Source of the DNA: Acidimicrobiaceae bacterium
GTDB lineage: Bacteria; Actinomycetota; Acidimicrobiia; Acidimicrobiales; Aldehydirespiratoraceae
Assembly (NCBI GenBank): GCA_028820455.1
Contig: JAPPJC010000034.1
Span: 1-34,157, forward strand
DNA length: 34,157 nt
Direction: 5' to 3'
Shown here: one piece after another, positions 1 to 8,777 of the stretch
How positions within the stretch are numbered: position 1 is the first letter of the stretch
Layout: each line of letters opens with the position of its first letter
Position numbers and translations under genes: made by a program
Notes under the pieces: model-generated
What the model was told of the DNA's origin: nothing
The model's input: the letters and a program-made list of their open reading frames with translations, nothing else
The model's database searches: none

Positions 1-53
1 AGCGCGTCGGTCTGGGGGACCGAAGGTCGGGAGTTCAAATCTCCCCAGCCCGA
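1..53 (+). tRNA. tRNA-Pro(GGG), 3' portion (5' part cut by window edge)
   Basis: The window starts inside a tRNA. The anticodon stem TCGGT/ACCGA (7-11 with 19-23) closes a 7-nt loop CTGGGGG, which gives anticodon GGG and therefore proline. A 5-nt variable loop follows, then a T-arm GGGAG-TTCAAAT-CTCCC (29-45), the 3' acceptor strand CAGCCCG (46-52) and discriminator A53, which fits tRNA-Pro. CCA is not encoded. The D-arm and 5' acceptor strand lie outside the window. Confidence 0.93.
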
Positions 54-104
54 CTGACATCCGTATATCGAGGTAGACGTGCAGCGGACTCTAAAGACTA
101 CCCA

Positions 105-214
105 AGCTAGAACAATTGTCAAAGCCAGTGAACTTGTGGTACTGTCAGAATACAGTGCATTCAAGTTACCATCTGCTAGCTGGAACAATTGTCGAAGCCA
201 GTGAACTTGTGGTA
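105..214. repeat. 37-bp direct repeat, two copies, start-to-start 73 bp
   Basis: Copies at 105-141 and 178-214 differ at only two positions; the 36 bp between them are not repeated. Each copy contains the 8-bp palindrome ACAATTGT. A poorer third match (AGCTAG...TCGAAGC) begins near 272, just before the first CDS. The role is unknown: it could be an operator pair, a decayed mobile repeat or a local duplication. Confidence 0.85.
131..167 (+). other. Nested inverted repeat (possible RNA hairpin)
   Basis: AACTTG (131-136) pairs with CAAGTT (162-167), and inside it ACTGT (141-145) pairs with ACAGT (152-156) around a 6-nt loop, giving two stacked stems separated by an internal loop. No T-tract follows, so it is not a classical intrinsic terminator. 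It lies downstream of the tRNA and starts within the first repeat copy. It could be a processing or termination structure, or chance. Confidence 0.35.
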
Positions 215-298
215 TTAGGCTATGCCACAACCGGGTTTGTCTTGTCTTGGAGTCTCTGACTACATGCCTCAAGCTAGCAACGTATCGAAGCTGACGTA

Positions 299-559
299 AT
301 GCGTGCCGAAGTAGAACAGATCATAGAGATAATCAGGCCGGCCATTCAAGCTGACCAGGGTGACATCGAACTGATAGAAGTAGATGAAGCTACCGGTGTT
401 GTAACGGTTGAGCTTCAAGGGGCTTGTGTTACCTGTCCCGCTTCTACGCAAACTCTTAAAGCTGGCATTGAACGCATCTTGAAAGATCGCGTGGAAGGTA
501 TAACTGAGGTAGTGGAAGTCAACGCTCTGGGGATGAGCGAAATGTTCGTTACACTCTAA
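299..559 (+). CDS. NifU C-terminal-domain (Nfu-type) Fe-S scaffold protein
   Basis: This is an 86-residue stand-alone NifU-like domain. The hallmark is the CxxC pair Cys43/Cys46 (GACVTCPAS), followed by the helix that begins TQTLKAGIERIL. In this family two monomers bridge a [4Fe-4S] or [2Fe-2S] cluster through these cysteines and pass it to apo-proteins in the cytosol. The length matches single-domain Nfu proteins. The ATG at 299 has no strong Shine-Dalgarno site; only weak GAAG-like sequence lies upstream. It is followed 52 bp later by the SthA-like gene on the same strand, and the two could be co-transcribed. The name nfuA is not assigned because the extra A-type domain of E. coli NfuA is absent. 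Confidence 0.88.
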   Translation: MRAEVEQIIEIIRPAIQADQGDIELIEVDEATGVVTVELQGACVTCPASTQTLKAGIERILKDRVEGITEVVEVNALGMSEMFVTL

Positions 560-611
560 CTTCGAGATAGTGGGCATGATAGAAGTGCAGGATTAGAACA
601 AGGTACTGGAA

Positions 612-2015
612 ATGACAGATTACGACTACGACTGGGTGGTCATTGGGGCTGGGCCGGCAGGCCAAGCAACTGCTATACAGGCATCCAGACTGGGAAAGCG
701 TGTCGCACTGATAGAGCGGCAACCCGATGTGGGGGGTGTGACAGTCGACATCAGCATTCCCAGTAAAACTTTGCGTGAAGCTGTACTTCATTTCACTGGT
801 TACAACGAGCGCAAGATATACGGTGTTGCCGAGTCAATGAAAAAAGACATCAAAATGAGTGATTTGATGGTCAGAACCAGTTATGTCATACAAAACCAAA
901 CTGAAACTTTGCGCACGCAAATCATCCGAGCCAAAGTTGAGGTAATAAACGCAGAAGCCTCTTTTATCGACCGCCATACGATAGGACTCGCCTCAGATGA
1001 AGGTCGGACTCAACGTACTATCACAACAGACAAGGCTTGTATCGCTGTAGGAACATCTTCCACTAAGCCGCCTATGGTATATACCGATGGCAAGCTGATT
1101 TTTGTGAGCGACGATATCCTCAACCTGCAAGAACTGCCACGTACATTGACCATAGTGGGTGCTGGCCCTATAGGCCTAGAGTACTGTTGCACATTTGCGG
1201 CTTTAGGCATTAGAGTCACTCTGATAAACAAGAATTCACGAATGTTGACTTTTGCCGATGATGAGATAGTGGACACGCTTGTCTATTACCTCCGACAAGA
1301 GGGGGTACTACTTCGTTTGGGGGAAGAAGTCTTGGATATTGAATACTTGAGGGATGATGCGGGCGACGGCATCCGAGTCATACTCGCCAGCGGAAAGCAG
1401 ATAATAAGCGACGCGGTTATGTATTGTGTGGGTCGTACTGGCAATACTGCCTCTTTGAACCTCGAAGCAGTAGGCATAAAAGCAGATGACCGCCGACGTT
1501 TGAAAGTCGATGAGCATTATCAAACATCTGTAGAAGGTATCTACGCAGTAGGCGGGGTGATTGGTTTCCCTGATCTTGTGTCGACATCTCAGATTCAGGG
1601 GCGCCTGGCTGCGAAACACGCATTCGGTGCACCCACGAAAAGCTATGCAGGTCTATTTCCTTACATGGTGAAAACTATTCCTGAAATGGCGATGGTAGGC
1701 AAGACAGAACTCGAACTCACCGAAGAAGGCATCCCCTATGAGGTGGGCAAAGCACGTTATCAGGATGCCGTCAAGAATGTGATCACCGGCAACAATGACG
1801 GTCTTTTGAAGCTGATCTTCAACATTGAGAACCGCCTCCTTTTAGGGGTGCATATCATTGGTGAAGACGCCGCAGAGTTGATTCACATAGGACAGGCCGT
1901 AATCGCTCATGGTGGCACCGTAGACTACTTTTTAGAAAGCGTGATCAGCTATCCCACGCTGGCTGAATGCTATGTTACCGCAGCATTGGACGGGGTTGAC
2001 CGTCTGCGGCTCTAG
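612..2015 (+). CDS. SthA-like pyridine nucleotide-disulfide oxidoreductase, degenerate active site
   Basis: 467 residues, full length for the soluble NAD(P) transhydrogenase / dihydrolipoamide dehydrogenase family, and colinear with mycobacterial SthA as I recall it. The FAD Rossmann motif GAGPAG is at 12-17 and the NAD(P) motif GAGPIG at 183-188. The C-terminal dimer domain includes HIGQAV and SYPTLAE. Several key positions are changed. Around residues 41-51, where relatives read GGVCVNTGTIPSK, this protein has GGVTVDISIPSK: no cysteine and one residue shorter. The second FAD motif reads YAVGG (311-315) instead of YAxGD, so the Asp that binds the FAD ribityl chain is Gly. The conserved ATG loop reads AVG (145-147). 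The fold is probably preserved, but transhydrogenase activity cannot be assumed. Weak upstream site AAGG; ATG start. Confidence 0.8.
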   Translation: MTDYDYDWVVIGAGPAGQATAIQASRLGKRVALIERQPDVGGVTVDISIPSKTLREAVLHFTGYNERKIYGVAESMKKDIKMSDLMVRTSYVIQNQTETLRTQIIRAKVEVINAEASFIDRHTIGLASDEGRTQRTITTDKACIAVGTSSTKPPMVYTDGKLIFVSDDILNLQELPRTLTIVGAGPIGLEYCCTFAALGIRVTLINKNSRMLTFADDEIVDTLVYYLRQEGVLLRLGEEVLDIEYLRDDAGDGIRVILASGKQIISDAVMYCVGRTGNTASLNLEAVGIKADDRRRLKVDEHYQTSVEGIYAVGGVIGFPDLVSTSQIQGRLAAKHAFGAPTKSYAGLFPYMVKTIPEMAMVGKTELELTEEGIPYEVGKARYQDAVKNVITGNNDGLLKLIFNIENRLLLGVHIIGEDAAELIHIGQAVIAHGGTVDYFLESVISYPTLAECYVTAALDGVDRLRL

Positions 2016-2054
2016 CCGCTGCTGTCAATAGCACGCTGACGGTTTTCAGAGCTT

Positions 2055-4121
2055 GTGGTCTGTGCTTTTATGGGTAGGGCAATCGGGAGCACTAAGTCAT
2101 CCTTGGGAGTGGACGTAGGAGGAACTTTTACCGATATCGTCTTTTGGGATGGTGGCGATATAACCGTTGGCAAGGTGCCGACAACCCTCCACGATCAAAG
2201 TGAAGGCGTCATGAACAGTGCCCGAGGTATTGTGCCATTGGAGGGTACTGTAGATCTGCTACATGGCACCACCGTGGCCACTAATGCTCTGCTCGAAAGA
2301 CGTGGAGCCAGAACTCTACTTGTGACCGACGCGGGTTTTGAGTCTCTGATTGAAATCGCCCGGCAGAACCGGCCTTCTCTTTACGACCCATTTGTGGATC
2401 GACCGTTTCCTCTAGCACCGTCGGAGCTGCGTCTTGGAGTCGATATCTCAGAAGCCGCTACCGCTGTCGAACTAGACGAAATAGTCGACGACATTGTTGC
2501 AATGATCGCCGAGCATCAAGCTGAAGCGGTTGCAGTCTGCTTACTGGATTCGTATGTCGATCCATCACAGGAAAACCGTCTGAGTCGCCGATTACGTGAG
2601 CGTCTCCTAGATGACTGTGGGACTGGCAAGTCCAAAAGATCCACTGGGTTCACTGTACCTGTTTCGGCTTCTGCTGAAGTAGTAGCCGAGTTCAGGGAAT
2701 ATGAACGTTTCTCGACTACAGTGATGAACGCTTTTTTGTCGCCGGAAGTGAAACGATATGTCAACAATCTGGCAGAGCGTGCCAAAGCAGCGGGTTTTGT
2801 AGACAAGATCGCTGTTATGCGCTCTTCAGGTGGTCTGATATCTCTTACTCATACAGCAGATTTTCCCACTGCTATTTTACTTTCAGGGCCGGCTGGTGGT
2901 GTGATTGCCAGTGCAGCCCTTGGTGAGCGTATGGGTTGCGATGCTTTGATATCATTCGACATGGGTGGCACCTCCACGGATGTCTGCCGTGTGTTCGAAG
3001 GCCGTCCACAACTGGTTTATAATCGTGAAATAGCCGGATATGCAAGCCTGATGCCGTCTGTTGCAGTGCATACTGTGGGAGCTGGTGGAGGGTCGATTGC
3101 CTGGGCTGACAGCGGTGGTGCCTTGCGGGTGGGACCACGTTCGGCGGGAGCAACACCTGGACCCGCTTGCTACGATGAAGGCGGAGTTGAACCTACCGTT
3201 ACCGACGCTGATCTATTGTTGGGCCGTCTTCACCCGAGTGCTGATTTAGCTGGTGCTGTCTCATTGAACTACGCTCTCGCCTTTTCTGTTTGCAAGCAAC
3301 TTGGGGAGAAGCTTTCGCTGGGGCCTGTGGACACAGCACTTGGAGTGTTATCTGTGGTGGAGTCACATATGGCCCATGCCATCCGCTCTGTGTCAGTGGA
3401 GCAAGGCACAGATCCTCGTGATGCCACATTGGTGGCTTTCGGAGGTGCAGGTGGTTTACATGCCACGGCTTTGGCGAAGTCCTTGGATATGCGACAGGTG
3501 ATCATCCCACCTTACGCAGGAGTATTTTCAGCTTTCGGATTGCTGCTCAGTGCTCCTAGAGTTGATCTTGCGCAAACCGTCAATCTAGAAGACAGCGAAT
3601 GGAACTTTTTGCCGGTTATCGCTGAGCGACTGATCGCTGAGGGGTGTGAGCGGATCAAATCTGATAGCGGCCGAGGAGCGCGAACAGTAGAGCTTGTAGT
3701 GGATATGCGTTATGCGGGTCAAGCCCATGAGACTTCGGTCATGTACGAGTTGGGGGAGTCTTGGCATGACCTGCGTGACAAGTTCCACTTCCAGCATGCT
3801 CAGCGCAACGGTTTTGCACTCACGGATGAACCTGTGGAGATAGTGACTGTACGTGCAGAAGTCGTTGGAGTGGCACCGCTGGAATGGTCTGAACTGCCAG
3901 ATTTCACACCAGAACGACATAGCAGTCCAAAGCTTGCAAAGCGCACTGTTGTCAGTTCGTCAGGACCTGTTGAAGCCGAAGTGTGGTGGCGGCCCGCCCT
4001 ACCGCCAGGTACGAACATCGAAGGTCCGGCCATAATCGAAGAAGGCGAATCCACAGCGTACATAGCTGCTGGAGAGCAGGCAGTTGTGCATGAGGCTGGA
4101 GCTTTGATGATTAGCTGGTGA
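2055..4121 (+). CDS. Hydantoinase A / oxoprolinase-family protein (HyuA-like), no HyuB partner
   Basis: 688 residues. The N-terminal hydantoinase-A domain opens with the actin/ASKHA-type phosphate-binding motif GVDVGGTFTD (18-27). It continues through HGTTVATNALLERRG and the core motif FDMGGTSTDVC, and ends in the usual beta-rich C-terminal region. Family members are ATP-dependent amidohydrolase or carboxylase subunits acting on hydantoins, 5-oxoproline or acetone, normally together with a HyuB subunit. No hyuB is present here: a 305-bp non-coding gap and metY follow. The substrate cannot be predicted. The open frame starts at GTG 2055; ATG 2070 is an alternative that still keeps the first strand. 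Neither has a convincing Shine-Dalgarno site. Confidence 0.85.
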   Translation: MVCAFMGRAIGSTKSSLGVDVGGTFTDIVFWDGGDITVGKVPTTLHDQSEGVMNSARGIVPLEGTVDLLHGTTVATNALLERRGARTLLVTDAGFESLIEIARQNRPSLYDPFVDRPFPLAPSELRLGVDISEAATAVELDEIVDDIVAMIAEHQAEAVAVCLLDSYVDPSQENRLSRRLRERLLDDCGTGKSKRSTGFTVPVSASAEVVAEFREYERFSTTVMNAFLSPEVKRYVNNLAERAKAAGFVDKIAVMRSSGGLISLTHTADFPTAILLSGPAGGVIASAALGERMGCDALISFDMGGTSTDVCRVFEGRPQLVYNREIAGYASLMPSVAVHTVGAGGGSIAWADSGGALRVGPRSAGATPGPACYDEGGVEPTVTDADLLLGRLHPSADLAGAVSLNYALAFSVCKQLGEKLSLGPVDTALGVLSVVESHMAHAIRSVSVEQGTDPRDATLVAFGGAGGLHATALAKSLDMRQVIIPPYAGVFSAFGLLLSAPRVDLAQTVNLEDSEWNFLPVIAERLIAEGCERIKSDSGRGARTVELVVDMRYAGQAHETSVMYELGESWHDLRDKFHFQHAQRNGFALTDEPVEIVTVRAEVVGVAPLEWSELPDFTPERHSSPKLAKRTVVSSSGPVEAEVWWRPALPPGTNIEGPAIIEEGESTAYIAAGEQAVVHEAGALMISW

Positions 4122-4426
4122 AGCTTGCGATATCTGCCATTGGAGTCTGCTGTCTCCGTTTGGTGAGCGATATCCGAAGCCACAACATATTGAATTCCAA
4201 ACTCCGTCTGCCGTTGGCAGCCTGCTGTTTCTGACTGAGTAGGTTTGACTGATGAGTTGGGATATGTTGCTCGACGTTCGAAGTATGCCAGTGTATTTCT
4301 TTCATGAACCAGTGATATGTATCTGTCGGATATGCATTTGTCTTATGAACCAGTAGTCATTATCATGACAGAACTGTAATAGTTGATAATAGTTGATGAA
4401 AACAAGATAAACAGTAGGAGTGTTCT
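4122..4426 (+). other. 305-bp non-coding region before metY
   Basis: No ORF with coding character is seen. It contains two copies of ATGAACCAGT about 42 bp apart (near 4304 and 4346) and AGTTGATAAT/AGTTGATGA repeated just upstream of the metY ribosome site. I looked for a SAM-type riboswitch, as often found before metY, and could not recognise a conserved core. Confidence 0.6.
4338..4366 (+). promoter_or_regulatory. Candidate sigma70-type promoter for metY
   Basis: TTGTCT (4338-4343), a 17-bp spacer and TATCAT (4361-4366) form a plausible -35/-10 pair. It would give a leader of about 55 nt before the metY start. Prediction from pattern only. Confidence 0.35.
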
Positions 4427-5740
4427 TTGTCCGATCAAACTTCAGGGTTTGAAACCCGCCAAATACATGCAGGCCAAACGCCTGATTCAGAAACCAGCAG
4501 TCGAGCTGTGCCCATCTACCAGACAACGGCTTACACCTTCAAAAGCAGCGAACACGCTGCTAACCTGTTCGCACTTGCAGAGATAGGCAACATTTATACC
4601 CGCATAATGAACCCCACACAGGCGGTTCTTGAGGCGAGGATGGCCAGCCTCGAAGGTGGCACGGAAACTGCTGTGGGTATTCCTGGGGCTTTAGCGTTGA
4701 GCAGTGGTCAAGCAGCTGAAACTCTCGCCATTCTCAACATCGCCGAAGCTGGCGACCATGTGGTATCGTCAGCTTCGTTGTATGGCGGAACGTACAATTT
4801 ATTCCATTACACGATGCCCAAAATGGGGATCGATGTGACATTTGTGAAAGATCCCCACGATTTGGATCAATGGCAGGCTGCAGTACGCCCAAACACAAAA
4901 ATCTTCTACGGAGAGGTTTTCGGCAACCCCGGCAACGACTTTTTGGATATCGAAGCTGTCAGCGAGATAGCCCATGAAAACGATTCACCGTTGATTATCG
5001 ATAACACGGCTGCTTCACCATATTTGGTGCGTCCTTTAGAACATGGTGCTGATATTGTGGTGCATTCAGCCACCAAATACATAGGAGGCCATGGTACCGC
5101 AATAGGTGGGGTCATCGTAGACGGCGGTGGTTTCGATTTCGGGGCCAGCGGAAGGTTCAAAAACTATATCGACCCCGACCCTTCCTATCATGGTTTGGCA
5201 TATTGGCCTGCATTGGGTGCTGGGGCTTTCATAATCAAAGCTCGAGTGCAACTACTACGAGACCTGGGGCCGGCTGTTTCACCGTTTAATGCTTTCTTGT
5301 TCTTGCAGGGGCTTGAAACGTTAAGCCTGCGGATGGAACGCCACTGCAGCAATGCCCAAGTGGTAGCGGAATACCTTGATGGACACCCGAAGGTGGAGGA
5401 GGTTTTTTACGCAGGCTTGACTTCTCATCCAACACATGACCGAGCTACCCAGCTCACAGGTGGACGCGGTTACGGGGCTATTCCGTCGTTTGTTGTGAAA
5501 GGCGGAAAAGAAGCGGGTCAGTGCTTTGTTGAGGCTTTAGAGCTGCATAGCCATGTAGCCAACATCGGCGACGTGCGCAGCTTGGTGATCCATCCTGCTT
5601 CTACTACGCACTCGCAACTAACCGAGGAAGAACAATTGTTGGCTGGAGTGCAGCCTGGACAGGTACGACTTGCTGTGGGCTTGGAAACCATCGACGACAT
5701 CATCGCCGACCTTGACAAAGGTTTTGCAGCACTCAGCTGA
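4427..5740 (+). CDS. metY: O-acetylhomoserine sulfhydrylase (MetY-type, PLP-dependent)
   Basis: 437 residues, the usual length of the Cys/Met-metabolism PLP enzyme subgroup that makes homocysteine from O-acetylhomoserine and sulfide. The PLP lysine is K217 in [11 protein letters not shown]. The phosphate/cofactor residues [19 protein letters not shown] lie just before it, and the C-terminal motif THSQLTEEE...[14 protein letters not shown] is characteristic. The start is TTG at 4427, chosen because TAGGAG (4415-4420) sits 6 nt upstream and the protein then begins [16 protein letters not shown] as in homologues. It is transcribed alone from its own leader and faces proS convergently. MetZ or a cystathionine enzyme is less likely given the length and C-terminal motif. 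Confidence 0.93.
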   Translation: MSDQTSGFETRQIHAGQTPDSETSSRAVPIYQTTAYTFKSSEHAANLFALAEIGNIYTRIMNPTQAVLEARMASLEGGTETAVGIPGALALSSGQAAETLAILNIAEAGDHVVSSASLYGGTYNLFHYTMPKMGIDVTFVKDPHDLDQWQAAVRPNTKIFYGEVFGNPGNDFLDIEAVSEIAHENDSPLIIDNTAASPYLVRPLEHGADIVVHSATKYIGGHGTAIGGVIVDGGGFDFGASGRFKNYIDPDPSYHGLAYWPALGAGAFIIKARVQLLRDLGPAVSPFNAFLFLQGLETLSLRMERHCSNAQVVAEYLDGHPKVEEVFYAGLTSHPTHDRATQLTGGRGYGAIPSFVVKGGKEAGQCFVEALELHSHVANIGDVRSLVIHPASTTHSQLTEEEQLLAGVQPGQVRLAVGLETIDDIIADLDKGFAALS

Positions 5741-5763
5741 TTGCGAGTGTTTTAGTCAGCCGG

Positions 5764-5797
5764 AGCCAGCCTGATCGAGAGAATGCGGGCTGGCTTT
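5764..5797. terminator. Possible bidirectional terminator hairpin between metY and proS
   Basis: AGCCAGCC (5764-5771) is complementary to GGCTGGCT (5788-5795), an 8-bp G+C-rich stem with a 16-nt loop followed by TTTCC. The position between convergent genes fits termination. The loop is large and the T-tract short, so confidence is modest. Confidence 0.4.
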
Positions 5798-5822
5798 CCA
5801 CTTTCCAGTGGGGCCTTGGCTG

Positions 5823-5870
5823 GCTTTCCATCCAGTCTCGCTTTCCATCCAGTCTCGCTTTCCATCCGGT
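5823..5870. repeat. 17-bp tandem repeat, about 2.8 copies
   Basis: GCTTTCCATCCAGTCTC occurs at 5823-5839 and 5840-5856, with a truncated, slightly altered third copy from 5857. Related GGCTTTCCA fragments lie at about 5792 and 5822. It fills the metY-proS convergent gap. Confidence 0.85.
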
Positions 5871-5950
5871 GAGGCCCTATTCGCCGTTCAGTGTTGTCAG
5901 TCAGCCCAGTCGGTTGGGCGTTAGCTGCTATTTCGACTAGACGGCTAGTT

Positions 5951-7690
5951 TTATCGGATAGTCTGACTGGCTTTCAGTTGGGAGGCTATTCGGCCGGCTG
6001 TGTAGTGCGAAATATTGACAACGGGTATCTTTTCGAGTTTGCCGGTGGCTCTTTCGATAAGTTCGACTTCTCCTTGGGCTATGTCTCTACCCACTGTGAT
6101 TCTCCAGGGTATTCCTATTAGTTCTGCATCCGCGAATTTCACGCCGGCACGCACATCACGGTCATCGATGAGAACTTCCACTCCGGCGTTTTGAAGGTCC
6201 TCGTAAATTCGCTCAGCAGCTTCCATTGTGTTCCTGTCACTTATGTTGGTCACCGTGATCACCACCTCGTATGGTGCTACACGTGTTGGCCATGTCAAAC
6301 CCCGTTCGTCATGGTGGATTTCGGCTATGGCAGCTACTGCACGCCCTATTCCGATGCCATAAGATCCCATGGTGATCGTTTGTTCCACGCCTTTGTCGTC
6401 TAGCAAGGTAGCACCGAATGCTTCGGCGTAGCGGCGGCCGAGTTTGAAAATATGACCAGTCTCGATGCAACGGAGCATTTCAAGAGGTGCACCGCAGTGA
6501 ACACATGGCTCACCATGGTCCACACTTCGCAAATCAACCCACTGTGATACTTTCACATCACGTGACATATCTACTTGCGAGTAGTGCAGGTCATCTTTGT
6601 TGGCACCGGTTGTGAGCCCACTTTGGCTTTGCAGAACAAGGTCGGCGATTATCGGGTGTTCTGTAACGCCAACTGGTCCTAACGACCCGGGGTGAGCTCC
6701 TAATTTTTGCAACGTTTCTTCTGATGTTGCCGGTCGGATGTCTGAAGCACCGGTTGTGTCGCTGAGTTTTTGCAAGTTGAGTTGGTGGTCGCCTCGCAGC
6801 AGTGCCAACGTCAACTCGCCGTCCAACATCATAGCCATAGTTTTGATTTGACGGTATGCGGGTGCTCCACCCTTGAATTTTTCAAGATCAGCGATGGTGC
6901 GCACTCCTGGAGTAGGGAACGGAATCGGTTCATCTGAGGTTGTGTTCACTGTGTCTTCTGCAGGTGGGCTGACGGCTTTAGAGGTTGCGCGTTCTACATT
7001 TGCCGCATATCCGCATTCTTTGCAACGCACAATGTCGTCTTCGCCGATAGCTGATGGAACCACGAACTCCACAGAGGCGGTGCCACCCATAGCACCGGAG
7101 GATGCTTCAACTGCTATGGCATCCAAAGACAGCCGTTTGAAAGTACGACTATAAGCCTCGTAGTGGGCGTTGAAGCTGCGATCAAGTCCCTCATCGTCTA
7201 AGTCGAACGAGTAGCTGTCTTTCATAGCGAACTCCCGCACTCGCAGCAGTCCTGATTTGGGTCGTGGTTCATCACGGAATTTCCATTGGATCTGATACCA
7301 GATCTGAGGCAGCGATCGGTATGAGGAGATTTCACAGAATATCTGTGTGAAAGCTTCCTCATGTGTCATCGCCAAAGCAAGATCAGCCTGTTTGCGATCT
7401 TGCAGCCGAAACATTTCCGGGCCCATAGTGTCCCAACGGTCAGTGCGTTGCCACAGCCATGCCGGATGCATTGCGGGTAGCAGGAACTCCTGGGCTCCTA
7501 TCTCTTCCATGCCCTGCCTTACAACGCTCTCAACCTTGGCATGAACGCGAAGCCCCAATGGCAGCAAGGAATAGTGACCGGAGTGTAATTGCCTTATGTA
7601 GCCCCCGCGCACTAGCAACTTGTGACTAGCGGCCTCGGCATCTGCAGGTGCTTCACGCAAAGTGGGAATGAAACTTCCAGTCCATTGCAT
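5951..7690 (-). CDS. proS: Prolyl-tRNA synthetase (bacterial type)
   Basis: 579 residues, matching the bacterial ProRS class with a central editing (INS) domain. It charges tRNA-Pro with proline in the cytosol. The N-terminal class II core opens with SFIPTLREAPADAEAASH. Motif 2 lies in the segment QIQWKFRDEPRPKSGLLRVREF, followed by FAMKDSYSFD. The Zn-like knuckle RCKECGY precedes the insertion (about 215-225), which runs through ADLVLQSQSGLTTGANKDDLHYSQV. The core resumes at YAEAFGATLLDDKG and GSYGIGIGR, and the anticodon-binding domain ends the protein. Only 19 bp separate it from the upstream DLH gene, so the two are probably one transcript. Confidence 0.96.
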   Translation of the reverse strand: MQWTGSFIPTLREAPADAEAASHKLLVRGGYIRQLHSGHYSLLPLGLRVHAKVESVVRQGMEEIGAQEFLLPAMHPAWLWQRTDRWDTMGPEMFRLQDRKQADLALAMTHEEAFTQIFCEISSYRSLPQIWYQIQWKFRDEPRPKSGLLRVREFAMKDSYSFDLDDEGLDRSFNAHYEAYSRTFKRLSLDAIAVEASSGAMGGTASVEFVVPSAIGEDDIVRCKECGYAANVERATSKAVSPPAEDTVNTTSDEPIPFPTPGVRTIADLEKFKGGAPAYRQIKTMAMMLDGELTLALLRGDHQLNLQKLSDTTGASDIRPATSEETLQKLGAHPGSLGPVGVTEHPIIADLVLQSQSGLTTGANKDDLHYSQVDMSRDVKVSQWVDLRSVDHGEPCVHCGAPLEMLRCIETGHIFKLGRRYAEAFGATLLDDKGVEQTITMGSYGIGIGRAVAAIAEIHHDERGLTWPTRVAPYEVVITVTNISDRNTMEAAERIYEDLQNAGVEVLIDDRDVRAGVKFADAELIGIPWRITVGRDIAQGEVELIERATGKLEKIPVVNISHYTAGRIASQLKASQTIR

Positions 7691-7692
7691 AG

Positions 7693-7722
7693 CTTATAGT
7701 CGGTTTCCCTTATAGTCGGTTT
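7693..7722. repeat. 14-bp direct repeat duplicating the end of the DLH gene
   Basis: CTTATAGTCGGTTT is present at 7693-7706 and 7709-7722. On the minus strand each copy reads AAACCGACTATAAG. The copy at 7709-7722 contains the last codons and TAA stop of the DLH gene; the other fills most of the 19-bp gap before proS. Confidence 0.9.
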
Positions 7723-8510
7723 GCTGCTGCTGTGGTTTGTTCGAACAGTTGCAAAGTCTGTTCCCAGGATTTTTGGGCTGCTGCTTCGTTGTAGTTGGAT
7801 GTGTCGGGCCAAGTGTAAGCATGGTCAGCTTCGGGGTGGATGTCTATTGTGACTCTATCGCTTAGCGGTGCGACTGCGTCTATGAAAGGTTGCATAGAAG
7901 CTACACTCATCGTCTCGTCAGCTTCGCCGAATCCTATGTACAGTGAACCCGGAAATTCTGATGCTGTCAGGTGAGGCGAATTGGGAGTGTCGTCCACCAG
8001 AAATGAGGGATGCCACATGGCACCTGCCACAAACTGCTCGGGTCTTTGCATCATTGTGTGAAACACAGCTCTTGCACCTACGCAGAAACCTATGCAGTAG
8101 ACCTGATTCGATTGTTTGGAGTTGTTTCCTTCTCCTTTTTGGGCCGCTAGGTTGTGCTTGTCGACGAGCTTCAGTGTGACATCGAGGTCCTGTTGGATGC
8201 CATCGTCGGTTAACGCAGCCAGCAGTTCATACATCCGAGGCTTGGCGGAGGGATCGGTGGCGAGGTCGTGAGAACTGAAACCTATCAGGCGTCCATGGCG
8301 ATGGTACAGATCCGGTACGAACACGTCATAACCGTGGCCAGCGAGACGTTGAGAAAACGCGTGAATGGCCTCTCGGATGCCTGGAGCATCGTGAAAAATC
8401 ACCACGGCGGGGAATTTTTCTTTTTTAAGGGGTTTCTTATGCAATACCGTCATGGGTTTACCATCACTGGTGGTATTGAAGATGGTCTCATGCACTTTGA
8501 ACATGGTCAT
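7710..8510 (-). CDS. Dienelactone hydrolase family protein
   Basis: 266 residues from the chosen start, an alpha/beta-hydrolase of the dienelactone hydrolase type. The Cys nucleophile elbow is GFCVGAR (C143). The remaining triad candidates are D198 in GEADE and H230 in EADHAYTW. VVIFHDAPGIRE forms the oxyanion-side strand. Family members hydrolyse lactone or ester bonds in the cytosol, but the true substrate is unknown. The track ORF extends to 8663, but its first 51 residues are lysine/aromatic-rich and unlike the family. ATG 8510 (MTMFKVHET) is preferred because AGGA lies 9 nt upstream on the minus strand. It is the upstream partner of proS, an association with no obvious functional link. 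Confidence 0.85.
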   Translation of the reverse strand: MTMFKVHETIFNTTSDGKPMTVLHKKPLKKEKFPAVVIFHDAPGIREAIHAFSQRLAGHGYDVFVPDLYHRHGRLIGFSSHDLATDPSAKPRMYELLAALTDDGIQQDLDVTLKLVDKHNLAAQKGEGNNSKQSNQVYCIGFCVGARAVFHTMMQRPEQFVAGAMWHPSFLVDDTPNSPHLTASEFPGSLYIGFGEADETMSVASMQPFIDAVAPLSDRVTIDIHPEADHAYTWPDTSNYNEAAAQKSWEQTLQLFEQTTAAANRL

Positions 8511-8777
8511 AAATTGAAATCCTATCCAATACTTTCTAGACAGTTCCTTGTAAGGAATATATGTGTTAAAACCATTTAAGAATATAAGAATATATAGCCA
8601 CAACTTATGCAACTTTCGGATTTTGCACATGACATGTAGGCAAATTTCTTTCTTTTGCACCATTTATCCAGACTTATTCAGACTGCTTACGCAAACAACG
8701 GTGAGTGGCACCAACAAATGACAATGGTCGATACCTTTTCTGCTATGTAGTATTTGAAGACTGTAAACTTCAATACT
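8511..8777. promoter_or_regulatory. Divergent intergenic region DLH/yebC with a duplicated yebC start-like sequence
   Basis: AT-rich spacer between divergent genes, which must hold both promoters; no single pair of hexamers stands out. AAGAATAT is tandemly repeated near 8578-8594. GTGAGTGGCACCAACAAATG at 8701 resembles the yebC start GTGAGTGGTCACAGCAAATG at 8778, as if the 5' end had been duplicated and then diverged. Confidence 0.4.

Noticed and set aside
1-53. tRNA 3' end as an integration (att) site for the accessory region
   Set aside because: No second copy of the T-arm/acceptor sequence is found in the window, and core genes lie between it and the mobile remnants.
4122-4426. SAM riboswitch upstream of metY
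   Set aside because: Location is right, but I could not identify a conserved SAM-aptamer core or a terminator/antiterminator pair; a covariance-model search would decide.
8511-8663. 51-residue N-terminal extension of the DLH protein
   Set aside because: Composition is unlike the family, and ATG 8510 has an AGGA site and starts at the expected position of the fold.
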